A stretch of DNA of 64,000 nt, taken from positions 1,302,001-1,366,000 of the forward strand of contig JAPEHQ010000011.1 in assembly GCA_027405735.1 (NCBI GenBank), in the 5' to 3' direction. How positions within the stretch are numbered: position 1 is the first letter of the stretch; every line of letters begins with the position of its first letter. Shown here piece by piece: positions 1 to 12,070 of this stretch. The DNA comes from Mucor racemosus. Its lineage: Eukaryota; Mucoromycota; Mucoromycetes; Mucorales; Mucoraceae. The notes beneath the pieces are model-generated. The model had not been told where the DNA came from. It made no database searches and saw only the letters and a list, made by a program, of their open reading frames with translations. A program made the position numbers and the translations under genes.

Positions 1-903
1 CTATGCTCAATTACGGCGTCGCTCTACGGGCTCGTTTTTGCAATTTTTTAATGAATCTATGATATGATAGACAGTTTTTCTAGTAGAAAATGCATGCTTC
101 TATGATAAAAGATATTGCCTATTATTTAGCTTACTTTATGGTTCATGAGCTATAATGCTGCTTTTATATTGGCTGAAATGGGCAATTTAGTAGGGTTTTA
201 ATTGCGGTAAATAATATAAAGCCTTGAAAATCCTTTTCTACGTGTGTTGTTTCTCTTTTTTTTGTTTTCATATTCCAAGGATATATTCACCGTTTGATAA
301 GGCATATCAGACTATCAAGCTGGTATTCTTTTCTTATATCTGAATACGTATTCTAACATAATAAGGGACTAATGTTTTTAATATAGGTAGCAGTCTATAT
401 TAGAGACTGATACTTTCATTTATTTAACCGCATTTTAGGATCAAATATCATTATTTACAACTGTATTGTTGGACGTATTTCTTGATTACCGGATCAAATC
501 GAAAGTAATAATATTTATATCATCTACTCAATGAAAAGCTTTAACTGGCTAAAAACCCACGAAATGTTCCAGAAAAGTGATAAAATTTCAAATGATATAG
601 AAACAAAAATTAAAAAAGAATAACTTAATGTTTTGTCTAATAATTATAGTTTTGATTGTAGCTACTGTATACTTGAAAACAAACCTTTTTACAGCTGACA
701 ATCGTAAAGAACTAAAATAGTAAGTTTAAAGAAGATTACTTTATTGAAATTTTATGAGTGATAAAGTAACATATATAATCTTAGATTTGGCTTGCATATA
801 AATTTAAGCAGTAAGTGTTATTTACGTTTATGCTCGAGCAAAAACCATTGTTGCTGTAAACATTATATCTATAAACATATTTACAAATGATGATAATCGT
901 AAA
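1..903 (+). repeat. Repeat C, copy 1 (starts at or before window edge)
   Basis: About 0.9 kb of AT-rich DNA that reappears in reverse complement at about 44376-45277, by eye roughly 80-85% identical. Matching landmarks include the start CTCAATTACGGC, the stretch around ACGAAATGTTCCAG (near 560) and the end ACAAATGATGATAAT (near 885-899). No convincing open frame is shared between the copies, so I treat it as a non-coding or decayed repeat. It ends where a solo LTR is inserted. The first bases correspond to the join with the 2-kb arm of the later inverted repeat, so the unit probably continues left of the window. Confidence 0.7.
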
Positions 904-1432
904 TGTTGTATTCCACCTACTAGTATCATATATTATCACCTTCTACAGTATCAATACATCTTACAATCTATTGACTACGACATGTATTGAAGTGCAAGTC
1001 TTGATATCGGATATAAGAAACTCCTAGCGTACCAAGTTTAATCCAGTAATTACCAAGAATGCTTGGACCTCAATTATGACACCACATTATTTCATCCCAG
1101 CAGTTAACCAATCAAGTAGTTATCAAATCAACATCCAAGCATATTTAGCGCAGCATTGAAACAAGACAACTCACAAACTCTGCAAGAACGGTTAAATTAT
1201 GATTGATCCATTTCAATCCATAGATTACTATCAAACAGATCCAATGGTTTAATAGTGCCTTAAATTACATCTCAGGATCTCAATGTCAAATCAATATAAA
1301 AGGCCATACTTTTACATCTAAATAAACGATATCTTGTTTTTATTATACAGTTGAAGAACTGATTAATTACTCATTCTTTTATAATTGTATTCTTTTTTAA
1401 CTACTATTTATCAATCCTGAAAATATACGACA
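904..1432 (+). mobile_element. Solo LTR, family A, copy A1 (529 bp)
   Basis: Starts TGTTGTATTCC and ends ATACGACA, the TG...CA ends of a long terminal repeat. It is flanked by a perfect 5-bp direct repeat GTAAA (899-903 and 1433-1437), as expected for a target-site duplication made by a retroviral-type integrase. A TATA-like TATAAAAGG (about 1297) is followed by AATAAA (about 1320), the usual U3-R-U5 order, which gives a plus orientation. No internal retrotransposon sequence is present, so this is a solo LTR left by LTR-LTR recombination. A second full copy at 28168-28696 is also exactly 529 bp. Confidence 0.85.
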
Positions 1433-1437
1433 GTAAA

Positions 1438-3189
1438 TATTATATTGGCTCTTGCATGTATTGCTCTACATCAACAATGTATTGAATTGTATTGTCTATA
1501 ATTTATATTAATAAAAAAAAATGTAATTTAAAAACCCATTCCAGTAAAAAAATGCAGTGGAATTTTGAGAACGGCACGATGCTCATGTACAAACCAATTT
1601 GTGCCCATACGATTAGCTCATTATGCTCATGGTCAGATTTTATTATTATGCACAAATAGGGATAATGATGTGGTTATTATAGGCAATTCTACTATTATGC
1701 ACATATGGGATTAATGTCATGCACATGGACAGAACCTATAATTCTGCAAATACAGGGTTAGCGTTGTGCTCGTGTAGTTTCTTTTTTTGTGCTTGTACCC
1801 ATGTGCAAATTGTTATCTTTTTAACCATATTCAGTGAGCACAACAGCTCAGGCTATAGTTTGCAGCCCACGTGGGCACAACAAAATCATCTTGTGCAACA
1901 CAGGTCGGCCGTAGTGTTATATCAAACACTGTCATAGAACGGTAATTGTCATTATAGTAAAAGTTTATTATTTGAATCACAAATTAAATGTCAATCTCGC
2001 ATACGTACAATTGACATCCTGTACAACCAAACCAAAGTGTATTCAAAGATAGAACCAAGGGGCTTGTTGATAAACTAGTCCATAAATTTTTTATCATGTT
2101 TATTAAACAAGTCCATAAATTTTTATACTCATGAAGAACCAATAACTTGGCCATTTACCAATGCACGTAACAACTCAACACATTTAATCAACCTTTCTAG
2201 ATAATCATTGGTCAGCAAAAATTATCCATTACTTTTAAAATTCCATTTCCTTTAGATTAGACAATTAATATAAATAGCAAAAGATTTTCATAAGCCATGA
2301 AGATCTTGACCTTATTTTAAAAAGAATAAACAACATCTTATATATTATTTTATACGTGTTTTGTTTTCAATTCTTCACAAATACATTAAAATCCTTAACC
2401 AAGGTAAACCTCTTGAGCTCTAAGCTGCGCCAAATAAATTTTACATTTGATTATGTCGGTTTTTGAGGATATTAAACAGCCAATTTTGAAGCCAATTCCA
2501 TTCCTAACTCATATTGAAATGTAATTCTTATAAATAGTCTTTTAAACTAAGACCTTGAAGCTCTTGGTTCTTTCTGCAGTAAAAAGGAGTAAAATTTTAT
2601 AAAAAAAGCTTTAAAAGAGATACTGTTTAAATCCTTCTTTATTTAATTATGGATAATCTACAATAAAATACTATTTCTACTTCTCTATTTATATTATTTG
2701 GTTATTGATATTTGTCTGGCAGTTGTTCTGTCGACTTTCAGTTATTCCGCAATTTTGAATATATTGTTGGGTTGTTGAGTCCTTGATTTACTTGATCAAG
2801 GGCGGCTCTTAAATTGGTTTTTGACAACCTCAGTTGTCAATCATGCGTTCAGAACAGCCCTTACTTGTTCTATTTGATTCGCATGAAACTTTTAGGTTTT
2901 TTTTATTTATAATACAACACATTATGAATACCCTTGGTATCTTTGATACATTAGAATATCCTTGGTTATTTATGGTTTATATCCATAATCTCTTATTTGA
3001 ATTGCATGGCATGGTTTCAAATGAGATGACTTTTAATTTATTATGTGGAGAAATACTACCTAGTTCAGCACACTTTCTTTGACCATTAGTTTTTCTAGTA
3101 ATATAGCCTACTACGTTCTCCACGATAAATATTACTAGCCTTTATTATTATTCTTTCTATGAATAAGATTGTATGTATCCATAAACTCT
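1438..3189. other. Gene-free AT-rich stretch
   Basis: No supported gene. It holds a diverged tandem motif: TTATGCACAAATAGGG near 1647 and TTATGCACATATGGG near 1694, with further GTGCTCATG-like words at 1575-1800. Two copies of AGTCCATAAATTTTT lie near 2080 and 2110. Short frames at 1719-1937 and 2834-3082 have no recognisable features and are probably chance. Confidence 0.5.
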
Positions 3190-4450
3190 CAGACGTGTTA
3201 ATTTTTTGTATTCATAAGACAGATCCAACTCTTAAGTTATTCTGCATTTCTTGTTTCAGGAAAAAATATCAATTCTTTGTCGAAACAATTGAAATAATAG
3301 TTCATATCTTAGCTTAAGACCTATAGTAACGGGGTTCCAAAAATGATTAAAAAAAATGAACGAGAAATGATTCAAAAAACTAAATCGCTTCATGGCTCAT
3401 GAACTGCAAAGTAAGTCGACCTAGCGTATTAAATAGTTTTTTTACAGCTTTAAATTCTGCATTCATCTAAATAAAATGCAGATAAATGTTTCATATCAAA
3501 TTTTGCGTAAAATACAATTGAAATTTTGGAGGTTTTTTGAAGATACACAACACTTTTTATAATTGTGTTTTAAATATAAATAATAAAAATAATGCGCAAC
3601 AAAATTGACTACCGATTGAGCTATTACTGACCCTCCTAGCTGCATTTTTCGTAGAGAAAACATGATTTTTGTAGAATTTTTTTTGAAATTCAGAATTTGG
3701 GATGAGGGTATATAAGGGAAAAATGGAGACTAGAAACGAGGGTATCTCTTTGTACACATTTTTGAGGATATCTCCACAAAAAATCAATATTTTAATAAAA
3801 ACTAAATTGGGTCCGAGAGAGCATAATGCGGCTGATAAGATGAATGAAAAAAAATTGCTGCTCAATTTTACCAATATTTTGAAATTTGCCACAGAAATGT
3901 CAAAAAATGGAAAAAAAATAAAAGTGTTTGGATTTTTTTCATACTTAAATATGTTATAGAACGCTTTAAAACAAGCAAGTTTTATTATTAAAAAATGTTA
4001 GTATAGCTTAATGTTTTGTAGGGATATGAAGGCCCAAAGTTTTTGATTTTGGCAGTGAAATACGCGTAAAAATCTGAAACCTTAGTACTGAAAAATTAAT
4101 ACCAACCGCAAAAAATAGGATATTTCCGGATACTCGTTTTTGAATTAAAGTTGAACATCTTAGGTACATTGACATATAATTTTTTCTTGGTGCTATTTAG
4201 TGAAAAAAAAAGTAGAGCAGGGATGAAAAGTGAACCCCAGTTTTCAAGGAAAAAGTAGTGAATTTTATGCCTTTTTGAGCCTTTTGTGAGATATGAAATA
4301 AATTTAGGAGTAGATATCATAGTGCAACCAACTCATGTGTATTTAGTAATGTCCAAGTTATATCTTAAAAAGTGTTTAGTATGAGATTAGGTATAGAAAA
4401 GAGGACACGTTCCAATTTGAAGATTGAAACTATGAAAATTGACTTTTTTT
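3190..4450 (+). repeat. Repeat D, copy D1
   Basis: First of four copies of an unclassified repeat (others at about 11100-12070, 27253-29255 and 39828-41228). Best-conserved is a roughly 130-bp core near 3700-3830 containing GGTATATAAGGGAAAAAT. Both strands of the core stay open in most copies, but differences between copies do not favour synonymous sites, so I do not call a gene. The right end is followed by a poly-A run (about 4472-4492). Confidence 0.75.
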
Positions 4451-5193
4451 GAATTTTACTCAAGGTATACTACCAAAAAAAAAAAAAAAAAAAGCCAAAA
4501 TTCATTTTGACTTAAGGAGGATAACTTTTCCGAATGTATCAGAGCAAGTTGACAAAGTTTGTCAATTATAGAATGTAATAAAATCAAAAAGATGTAACGT
4601 TATGATGAATTATAATGATTTAAAATGAAGTATTGTATCATTTAATTTGTTATTTTTTAGCTCACTATTCATCCATCCATGATTATGGCATCAGATGCCT
4701 GCTGTTTTTTATTCCACCTCTGATGATAATCGCAGATTTAGTCCTTCTCTTAGACGAATAATCTTCTGAACATGAGCTTTCATTCAATGAAAATACTAGT
4801 ATAAACGGTATGCTCGAAGCAATTGAGTGACACAATTTTAAATACTTAAAAACTTAGCTGAAAGCCAGTAATAATCCTTTTGATATTCACATTTTGGATG
4901 AACCTCTGTTTTTCCTCGCATTTTACAGTTCAACGGTTAATATCTTGCTTTTCTTCGGTTTAATACATGGAAAATATATTTTTAAATAACCCGCATGTAT
5001 TATGAATTCAATCAGATTCAGAGAAAAGCGCTAAATTTGAATAAAGCATATGTTTCTTTAGCAAGAAGCATCTGATTAATGCTTGTCTCAAGCTTCTTCA
5101 ACATCCCAGTCACTGTGCTCGACTAGTTTTTTTTTTTTATTCTTCATCATTCTGTTTTAATTATACACAACCTCTAACCTTTTATCTTTCAAT
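4451..5193. other. Upstream region of SLU7
   Basis: Gene-free AT-rich sequence with a poly-A run near 4472-4492 and a poly-T run near 5127-5138, just ahead of the SLU7 start. No further structure seen. Confidence 0.5.
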
Positions 5194-6621
5194 ATGCAAC
5201 AAAGTCGACTTACAAAAGAAGAATACCGTCAAGCAAAAGATCTTGATGCTGCTCGTAAAGCAGGTACAGCACCTGCAGAAGTTGATGATGAAGGCAGAGA
5301 AATCAATCCTCATACCCCGCAGTTCATGTTAAAGGCACCTTGGTACGTTGATAACGGCAAAGTATCATTAAAGCATCAAAGAGCACCAGAAAAGCGCAAA
5401 GGACCTAAATTTACTGAAGATGATAATTTTTGGTATGCTAGAGGAAAAAGAGCTGTAAGTTCAAAAACGTTAAATATCATGTACAACGTTTATTGATATT
5501 TCTTAATTGATTATATAGGGACCCGCAGCTACAAAATATCGTAAAGGAGCTTGTGAAAATTGTGGTGCCTTGACTCATAAAACAAGAGATTGTGTAGAGC
5601 GTCCTCGTAAAAAGGGAGCTAAATGGACAGGAGAAAATATCAAAGCTGATGAGATTATTCAAGAAGTAGATTTAGATTGGGATGAAAAGCGTGATCGATG
5701 GAATGGTTATGATCCCAAAGAGCATGATAAAGTTATCGAAGAATATAATCAAGTAGAAGAAGCCAGAAAGCAGGCAAAGGCATCTGAGTTGGATAAACAA
5801 GGACCAACAACAACTTCAGAAGCCAAGAAAATTGCAGGATTATCTGACGATGAAGACGAAGAAGACGATGACAAGTATGCCGATGCAGCAGATATGCCTG
5901 GTCAACATGTAAACCAAAAAACTAGAACAACTATCCGTAATTTGAGAATTCGTGAAGATACAGCTAAATATTTGTTGAATTTGGACACTGATTCAGCCTT
6001 TTACGATCCCAAAACTCGTGCTATGCGTGAAAATCCTCTTGCAGATCAAAACGATGATGGCATTGACTTCTCGGGCGATAATTTTGTTAGATATACTGGT
6101 GATGCTCCACAAATGGCCAAAGTACAAATGTTTGCTTGGCAAGCTTCTGATAGAGGAAATGAAGTACATCTTCAAGCCAACCCTACACAAGTTGCTATTC
6201 TTCACAAGGAATATGAATCAAAGAAAGACCAAGTTAGAGACACTACTCAAAAGAGTATTTTGGATAAATATGGTGGTGAAGAATATCTTGAAGCACCTCC
6301 CAAGGAATTATTATTAGCACAAAGTGAAAATTACGTTGAATATTCAAGAACTGGTAGAGTTATTAAAGGTCAAGAAAGAGCTAAAGCTAGATCTAAATAT
6401 GAAGAAGATGGTAAGTTTCTTTTCCATGTGCCAATGTATATTGATGTCTCTAACAATAATTTGTTTTAATAGTATTCACTAATAACCATACAACTGTTTG
6501 GGGTTCTTACTGGTCCGAAGGCCAATGGGGATATAAATGTTGTCGTTCAAATATCAAGAATTCTTACTGTACAGGCCAAGCAGGCATTGAAGCACAAAAG
6601 GCTTCTCAACTTATTAAATAA
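5194..6621 (+). CDS. SLU7: Pre-mRNA-splicing factor Slu7
   Basis: Second-step splicing factor that helps select the 3' splice site in the spliceosome. Three exons: 5194-5454, 5519-6410 and 6473-6621, with introns of 64 and 62 nt, giving 433 residues, in the range known for fungal Slu7. A CCHC zinc knuckle is clear: C99-x2-C102-x4-H107-x4-C112, in [14 protein letters not shown], followed by the [11 protein letters not shown] block typical of the family. An acidic low-complexity stretch ([10 protein letters not shown]) lies in the middle. Near the C terminus the conserved [14 protein letters not shown] is produced only when the second intron is removed, which supports that splice. The start is the first Met, preceded by a pyrimidine-rich leader. 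The family assignment is firm. Confidence 0.95.
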
Positions 6622-7928
6622 ATGTTTTGTTGTTTTTACCAGAAAAAGATCTGTATGGTATACATAAGTTTATTTTATTGAGTTCTATTTGTCATTTATT
6701 ATTAAATTTTCAGCCTCTTTTTCTTTGGTTAATATGTTGAGTATATATTGGTATGATTCATCATTAAAGATATACCGAGGACGGATCTGTATCTTGATTT
6801 GTACATTTCCATGTTATAGTATGTATGCATCTGAGGAAACGATTTTCGGCAAAAAAAAAAAAAAAAAATTATTAAACGTATCATGATTCACTCTTTAAAT
6901 GCTCTAAAAGGTTTTTTCGAGCTCACAACGTACGATAGATAAAGATAATTTTTTTCATGTTATCTAGCAGTATTTCAGCTATATGTTTGTATTTTTTTGC
7001 TTGCTATATTATTAGATATGATGGTTGGTGAAGGCAATTTTCAAATAAGCGTTTTTTGCGCCCAACTGTTGATGAAAATAATATTGACCTTGATAATTGC
7101 TGCAAAAATAAATGTAATTCTCACGTATAGGCCATGCTCTACTAACAATTGCTTATTATGCTGTATGTGTACTTTATTGTTACAAAATATGTATCCAATA
7201 TCTCTTTTATTTTTTTCACATGATGAAAAAGATTGACAAAATAAATAGAGAATAAACTCAGGAAATCGGTTTTTCTAATAAGGAGAAGGTATGACTATTA
7301 GGTCGTACAAAAGTGTTATTAGTTTATCATGATGATGATGAAGGATTAGTATTTGCACTAATAGAATTTTACTGTAATAATAGACGATGCATCTGCATGT
7401 GTTTTGGGTGTTTATATTGCCGTTATTTTATTTTATTTTTTTTAGAGTGTGTAATTCCTACATCTTATCATTCAAAAATATTCATTTTCAGTTCAATGAA
7501 GGTTTGATCTCTTGTATCACCATACGATAAAAATATTGTATAAATTATATCATTCTGATCAAGATGAATTTATGTTGGAAGTGTTTGATTTTATATTTTA
7601 AAATAGCATCCACGAACTTTCTCGGCAATTCCTTGATATGTATAAAGTGTTCTAAATAAGGTCATATGCAAAAAAAAAAAAAAAAAAAAAAGGATATAAT
7701 TTGAACCATGCAAATAAGAAATAAAAGAACTATAAAATTCCCACCTGTTTGTCCTTCATCAACACCTCTTTTTTTCTCTTTGAAGAAACTTTATCTCTAG
7801 AACACACACACAACTTGCCCCGCTCACCCGTTTCCCCCGCCTCGCCTTATAATTTAAAGTTTATAACAACCATCTGCTCCTCTTCTTTTCTTCTTTTTTT
7901 TTATTCTTATATACAAACGCAACGCAAT
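6622..7928. other. Intergenic, promoter side of the SAP-domain gene
   Basis: AT-rich, with poly-A runs near 6851-6868 and 7670-7691 and no supported gene. From about 7740 the sequence turns pyrimidine- and ACAC-rich up to the ATG at 7929, which looks like a 5' leader. Confidence 0.5.
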
Positions 7929-9327
7929 ATGGAAGATTTAAATGATTATTTCAAAATGGATTATCCACCATTTTTTACAAATATAGACTGGAATGAAAAC
8001 CAATCTACCAATAACTCTTTTATACCCATGGAATTTGATCAACAAAAGATACCGCCTTCTTATCAACATCAACCTTTTCAAAGAAGACGTAGTTCATCTG
8101 TTGATTTACCTATAAATCCACTCTATTCAAACACAAATAGATTTATGATGGGTAATAATGAAACAACTATACATGAAGAAGATCCTCAACTTCACCCTAC
8201 TATTAAAGTGGGTTCATCTGCAGTAAGTTTTTATATTCTCATTTTGATATGCAGCTATTTAAACATTTTGAATAATTTTAGACACTTGAATTTCCAGCAA
8301 GCAATAATTTCAATTTCAATAATTTATTTGTAAATGCTTCAGCTGCTGATGGTTCTCCTTCTTTATCTACATGTTCATCTACGAACAATGATGAAAATAT
8401 GATATCACCTCCATTAAGTCAAGCACCTTTAGCTACTGCTGCACAACCACAACAACCACAACAACCACAGCCACAACCACAACAACAACCACAACAACAA
8501 CAACAACAGCCACAAACTCAGAAGAAACCTTCTCCTCCAACTCAAGCATCACAACAACAAACAATTACCTTTTTCCCAGAATTGCATCGTACGTCTTATA
8601 ATACCATTTTAGGTAAACAACTTAAACAACATCAAAAGAGAAGAAGATCATCTTCGCTACCACCTGCTTTTCACAGCAACAAAAATACGAAACCAACTCC
8701 TTTGATTTTTACTCAAATTCAAGTTACCGATCCTACTCCAATTCATCATACCCAAAAAGCTGCAAAGGTTGATACTCGTCCTATTGCTATTGAAAGAGTA
8801 CCCAAAAAGGAAAAAATTGTAGCTCCTGTAATTTGTGATCCTGCTGAAAAGCGAAAAAAATTAGATGATCAATTGATCAATCTTAATTTTGAAGATGTTA
8901 CAGTGGCGGAATTGAAGGAAATGTTGAGAGAACGAGGTTTATCAAGTTCCGGCAAAAAAGCTGTATTGACAGATCGACTTAGGGAAGCTCGTGATGGTTT
9001 ACTTGGTATAAAAGTAAAACTAGAGCCTATTTCAGCATCTCCTGCTATTCAAGGTTTAGCTGATATGTCGATTAATTCACCTTGTCCTCCAACAATGTTT
9101 TCTCCCATGCAAGATACAATTATTCATCCTTCAGAAACAACAACAAATCCTAATTATCAGTACCAACAACCGACAGGAAATGATCCAGAACAGCCTACAA
9201 ATGATTTAGACATCAATGGTAAGGAAAAAGAGAAGGCGAAACAATGCATTTTATTAACTTGAATTATAGATTTGTTTGATTTTGATACTATGCTTGATGG
9301 TAATGCTATTCTATTCCCACCAGCATC

Positions 9328-9378
<51 letters not shown>

Positions 9379-9439
9379 GCAATGGGAATCAGATTGGGAC
9401 CAAGATAAACTTGATCACTTTTTAACTGAATTAGCTTAA
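7929..9439 (+). CDS. SAP-domain, Q-rich putative nuclear regulator
   Basis: Probable DNA- or chromatin-binding regulator. Exons 7929-8222, 8282-9218 and 9270-9439 (introns 59 and 51 nt) give 466 residues. A SAP motif, a helix-extended-loop-helix DNA-binding fold, is read at about 8900-8990: VAELKEMLRERGLSSSGKKA then VLTDRLRE. The N-terminal half has RRRSSS basic/serine patches (possible phosphorylation or nuclear localisation sites). A P/Q-rich tract is encoded near 8445-8520 and an almost pure polyglutamine tract near 9327-9381. The short C terminus is acidic and hydrophobic (DLFDFDTML before the Q tract, DKLDHFLTELA after it), like an activation segment; that role is inference. The third exon is needed to reach this end. 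I do not recognise a named orthologue. Its 3' end overlaps the convergent LIPB frame by 9 bp. Confidence 0.8.
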
Positions 9440-10344
9440 TAATTTATTGAGTAATTCTGTTGGTAATATTTTGGTTATTTCAACTGGAATTACAGATTTT
9501 TGAAATAAACTTTCAAAACTTTTCTCTAAATGGGGTATCACGTCGTGAGGGCTTGTTTGTTTTTGAGTTTCTTTGCTTATTGATGTAACACCTTTGTCGG
9601 ATAATCCACAAGGTACAATTTGATCAAACCAATTGAGATCCACATTGCAGTTCAATGCTAATCCATGGCTGCTGACATAGCGTTGTAAATGAACACCTAA
9701 TGCTGCAATTTTCTCATCTTGACCTACCCATACTCCAGTATTTTCAGTTGTGTTGGCCTTTATGTCATATTTAGCACAACAGTCTATAATAGTTTTTTCT
9801 AATCGAGATACATAACATCTGACATTAAGCTTTTTTTAATGCTAATTAGCACACTACCTCGCATTCTAAGTGAAATATAACTCACCTGATAATCTCTAAC
9901 ATCCAAGATAGGATAGGCAATTAATTGTCCAGGACCATGGAATGTAATTTGACCTCCTCGCATAGTCTCATAATAATCTGCTCCTAATTTCTTGAGCCTA
10001 TTCTCCTCCTCTAATTCAGTCTTGCCTCGAATTCTTCTACCGGCTGTAAATGTAGGTGGATGTTCCAAGAAGCAAATAATATCAGCAGGTTCAGATGTGT
10101 CTAATGTTTTTTGTGTGATTCGGTGACGTCTTGAAACTAGATAAGATTGTAGTTCTAATGCAGTATCATACTTGACCAAGCCAGGTAATGTTAAAGAACC
10201 AATCGGTTTATCATTTAAAGGTTTAACCAAGGACCCTTGGCAAGAACTAGTTGTAGTGGTAGAATAAGAGAATCGCTGAAGCGGCAGTGCTACTCGTGTA
10301 AAAGATTTTGAATTCATTATTGAAAAACTTGAAAAAGACATCAA
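9431..10344 (-). CDS. LIPB: Mitochondrial octanoyltransferase (lipoate biosynthesis, LipB family)
   Basis: Transfers octanoyl from acyl carrier protein to lipoate-dependent enzymes such as glycine-cleavage H protein; needed for mitochondrial lipoylation. Two exons, 9886-10344 and 9431-9829, flank a 56-nt intron. Using acceptor AAAAG at 9830-9831 gives LNVRCYVSRLEKT, the conserved sequence after YPILDVRDYQ; other acceptors break the frame. Product 285 residues. The N terminus is rich in Ser, Thr and Arg and lacks acids, as expected for a mitochondrial presequence; Met1, Met2 or Met10 could be the true start. Signature RGGQITFHGPGQ lies at residues 129-140. The catalytic pair is present: Lys193 in EKIAALGVH and Cys227 in IVPCGL. 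Its stop codon (9431-9433) lies inside the final codons of the convergent SAP-domain gene. Confidence 0.93.
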
Positions 10345-11099
10345 GGAGGAGGGGGGGGGGGAGGGACAATGTTTATAGAGGGAAGAAAGATTAATTTATA
10401 AAATACCTTAAATATTTCCATTTTTTGGTCAGCTTGCTTCTAAAAAATTAAATGCGGGTTAAACTTTTCATTTCGTTGTGCATCTAGTCTAGTTTAATCT
10501 GCCGTTTGGAAGTGTTATTGGACGTTTAGTGTATGGGTATGCTACAGTAGCTTTAAAATGAAAGATAAAATTCAAGTAAATAAAGCATACTTTAGCATTG
10601 TTTATCCATGGAAAAAGCTATGACGCATATTTTTATAAAAGTTTTACACAAAGTGAACTGAAAACCAGGATAAACAATATAAAATTCAAGTGTTACAAGA
10701 TTATAGAGGAATCAGAAATCTCAAATACCGAACTATATTTTGAAACATTGCGTATATGATTCAGAATATTAGACTACAAATTGAATTATATGTATTGCAG
10801 AAAACATAATTAGATTATTCAAAGGAAAGATTATAATTTATATACTGAAATTAAGCCTTTATCATTGAATTTGTTCCTTTTAGGAGCGTTTTCCATTATA
10901 ATAATAAATTGCAGTATTTTATCTTTTTTTTCATATATACAATATATTGTAGAAACTAGCAGTTAGACTCCATAATCTTTACTTGCTCTTGTTACATTCT
11001 AGCTGTGGTGCTTTCGGAAGACGTTACACTCCATAAACTAAAATGGATTTGGCATTTTTTCTGTATATACATAGTAGGTACCAACTCGAGTAGAATTTG
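10345..11099. other. Intergenic, upstream of LIPB
   Basis: Directly upstream of the LIPB start is a purine block on the plus strand with a run of about 11 G (10351-10361), which would be a C-run in the LIPB leader. The rest, to about 11.1 kb, is AT-rich and without supported features. Confidence 0.5.
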
Positions 11100-12070
11100 A
11101 ATTTTTGTAGTTTTCAATATTCAACAGTGGAGCGTGTCGCCCTCTTTTCTGTAGCTATCCTCATACTGAACATTTTTTAGGATATATCTTGGACACTGCT
11201 AAAAATTAAAAACTTTGAGCCATCATATCTCTAGAAAAAATTAAGCTGTACTAACACTTTTCAATAATAAAAATTACTTATTTTAAAGTGCTCTATAACA
11301 TATTTTAATATAAAAAAATTCTGAGCACCTTTATTTTTTTTTCATTTTTTTAGCATTTTTGTAGAAGATTTCAAAATATTCGTTAAATTAAGCAATACGT
11401 TTTCTACACGCATGTCATCAACCTCATTGGGCTCTCTCGAATCCAATTTAGTTTTTATCAAAATATTGATTTTTCGTGGAGATATCCTCAAAAATGTGTA
11501 CAAAGAGATACCCTCGTTTCTAGCCTCAATTTTTCCCTTATATACCCTCATCCCAAATTCTGAATCTCAAAAAAATTCGATAAAAATCTCGTTTTCTCTA
11601 CGAAAAATGCAGTTAAAAAATTCTGCAATAGCTCGATCGATAGATAATTGTCTTGTGCATTATTTTAATGTTTTATAATTTAAATATGCTCATAAAAAGT
11701 GATGTGTATTGTCAAAAAACCTCTAAAATTTCAATTGCATTTTCCGCAAAATTTAATGCGAAACGTTTATCTGAAATTTGTTTAGTTGGATGTAGAATTT
11801 AAAGCTGTATAAGAGTTATTTAATGCGCTAGGTCTACTTACTTTGCAGTTCATGAGCCATTAAACAATTTTGTTTTTTGAACCATTTTCTGATCGATTTG
11901 TCAAATCAATTTTGAAGCCCAGTAGCTATAGGTTTTAAGCTGTAATATGAAGTATTATTTTGATTATCTCGACGAAAAATCGATATTTTTTATTGAAACA
12001 AAAAATAAAGAATAGCTGTCGGCTGGACCTATCTTGTGAATACAAAAAATTAACATCCATATTTTGGAAT
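11100..12070 (-). repeat. Repeat D, copy D2 (internally deleted)
   Basis: Reverse-orientation copy of repeat D. It carries the conserved core (about 11430-11560, seen here as AAATTTTTCCCTTATATACC) and the flank with GTAAGTAGACCTAGCGCATT in reverse complement near 11830. Compared with the copy at 27253-29255 it lacks roughly 350 bp: sequence matching the repeat end (about 11100-11205) joins directly to the block reading AAAAACTTTGAGC. Confidence 0.7.

Noticed and set aside
3557..3892. Open frame with LVFIKILIF..DILKNVYKEIP shared by all four D copies
   Set aside because: Equally long frames exist on the opposite strand of the same core, and differences between copies change amino acids (for example Ser/Leu, Arg/Cys) as often as not; a non-coding repeat explains it better.
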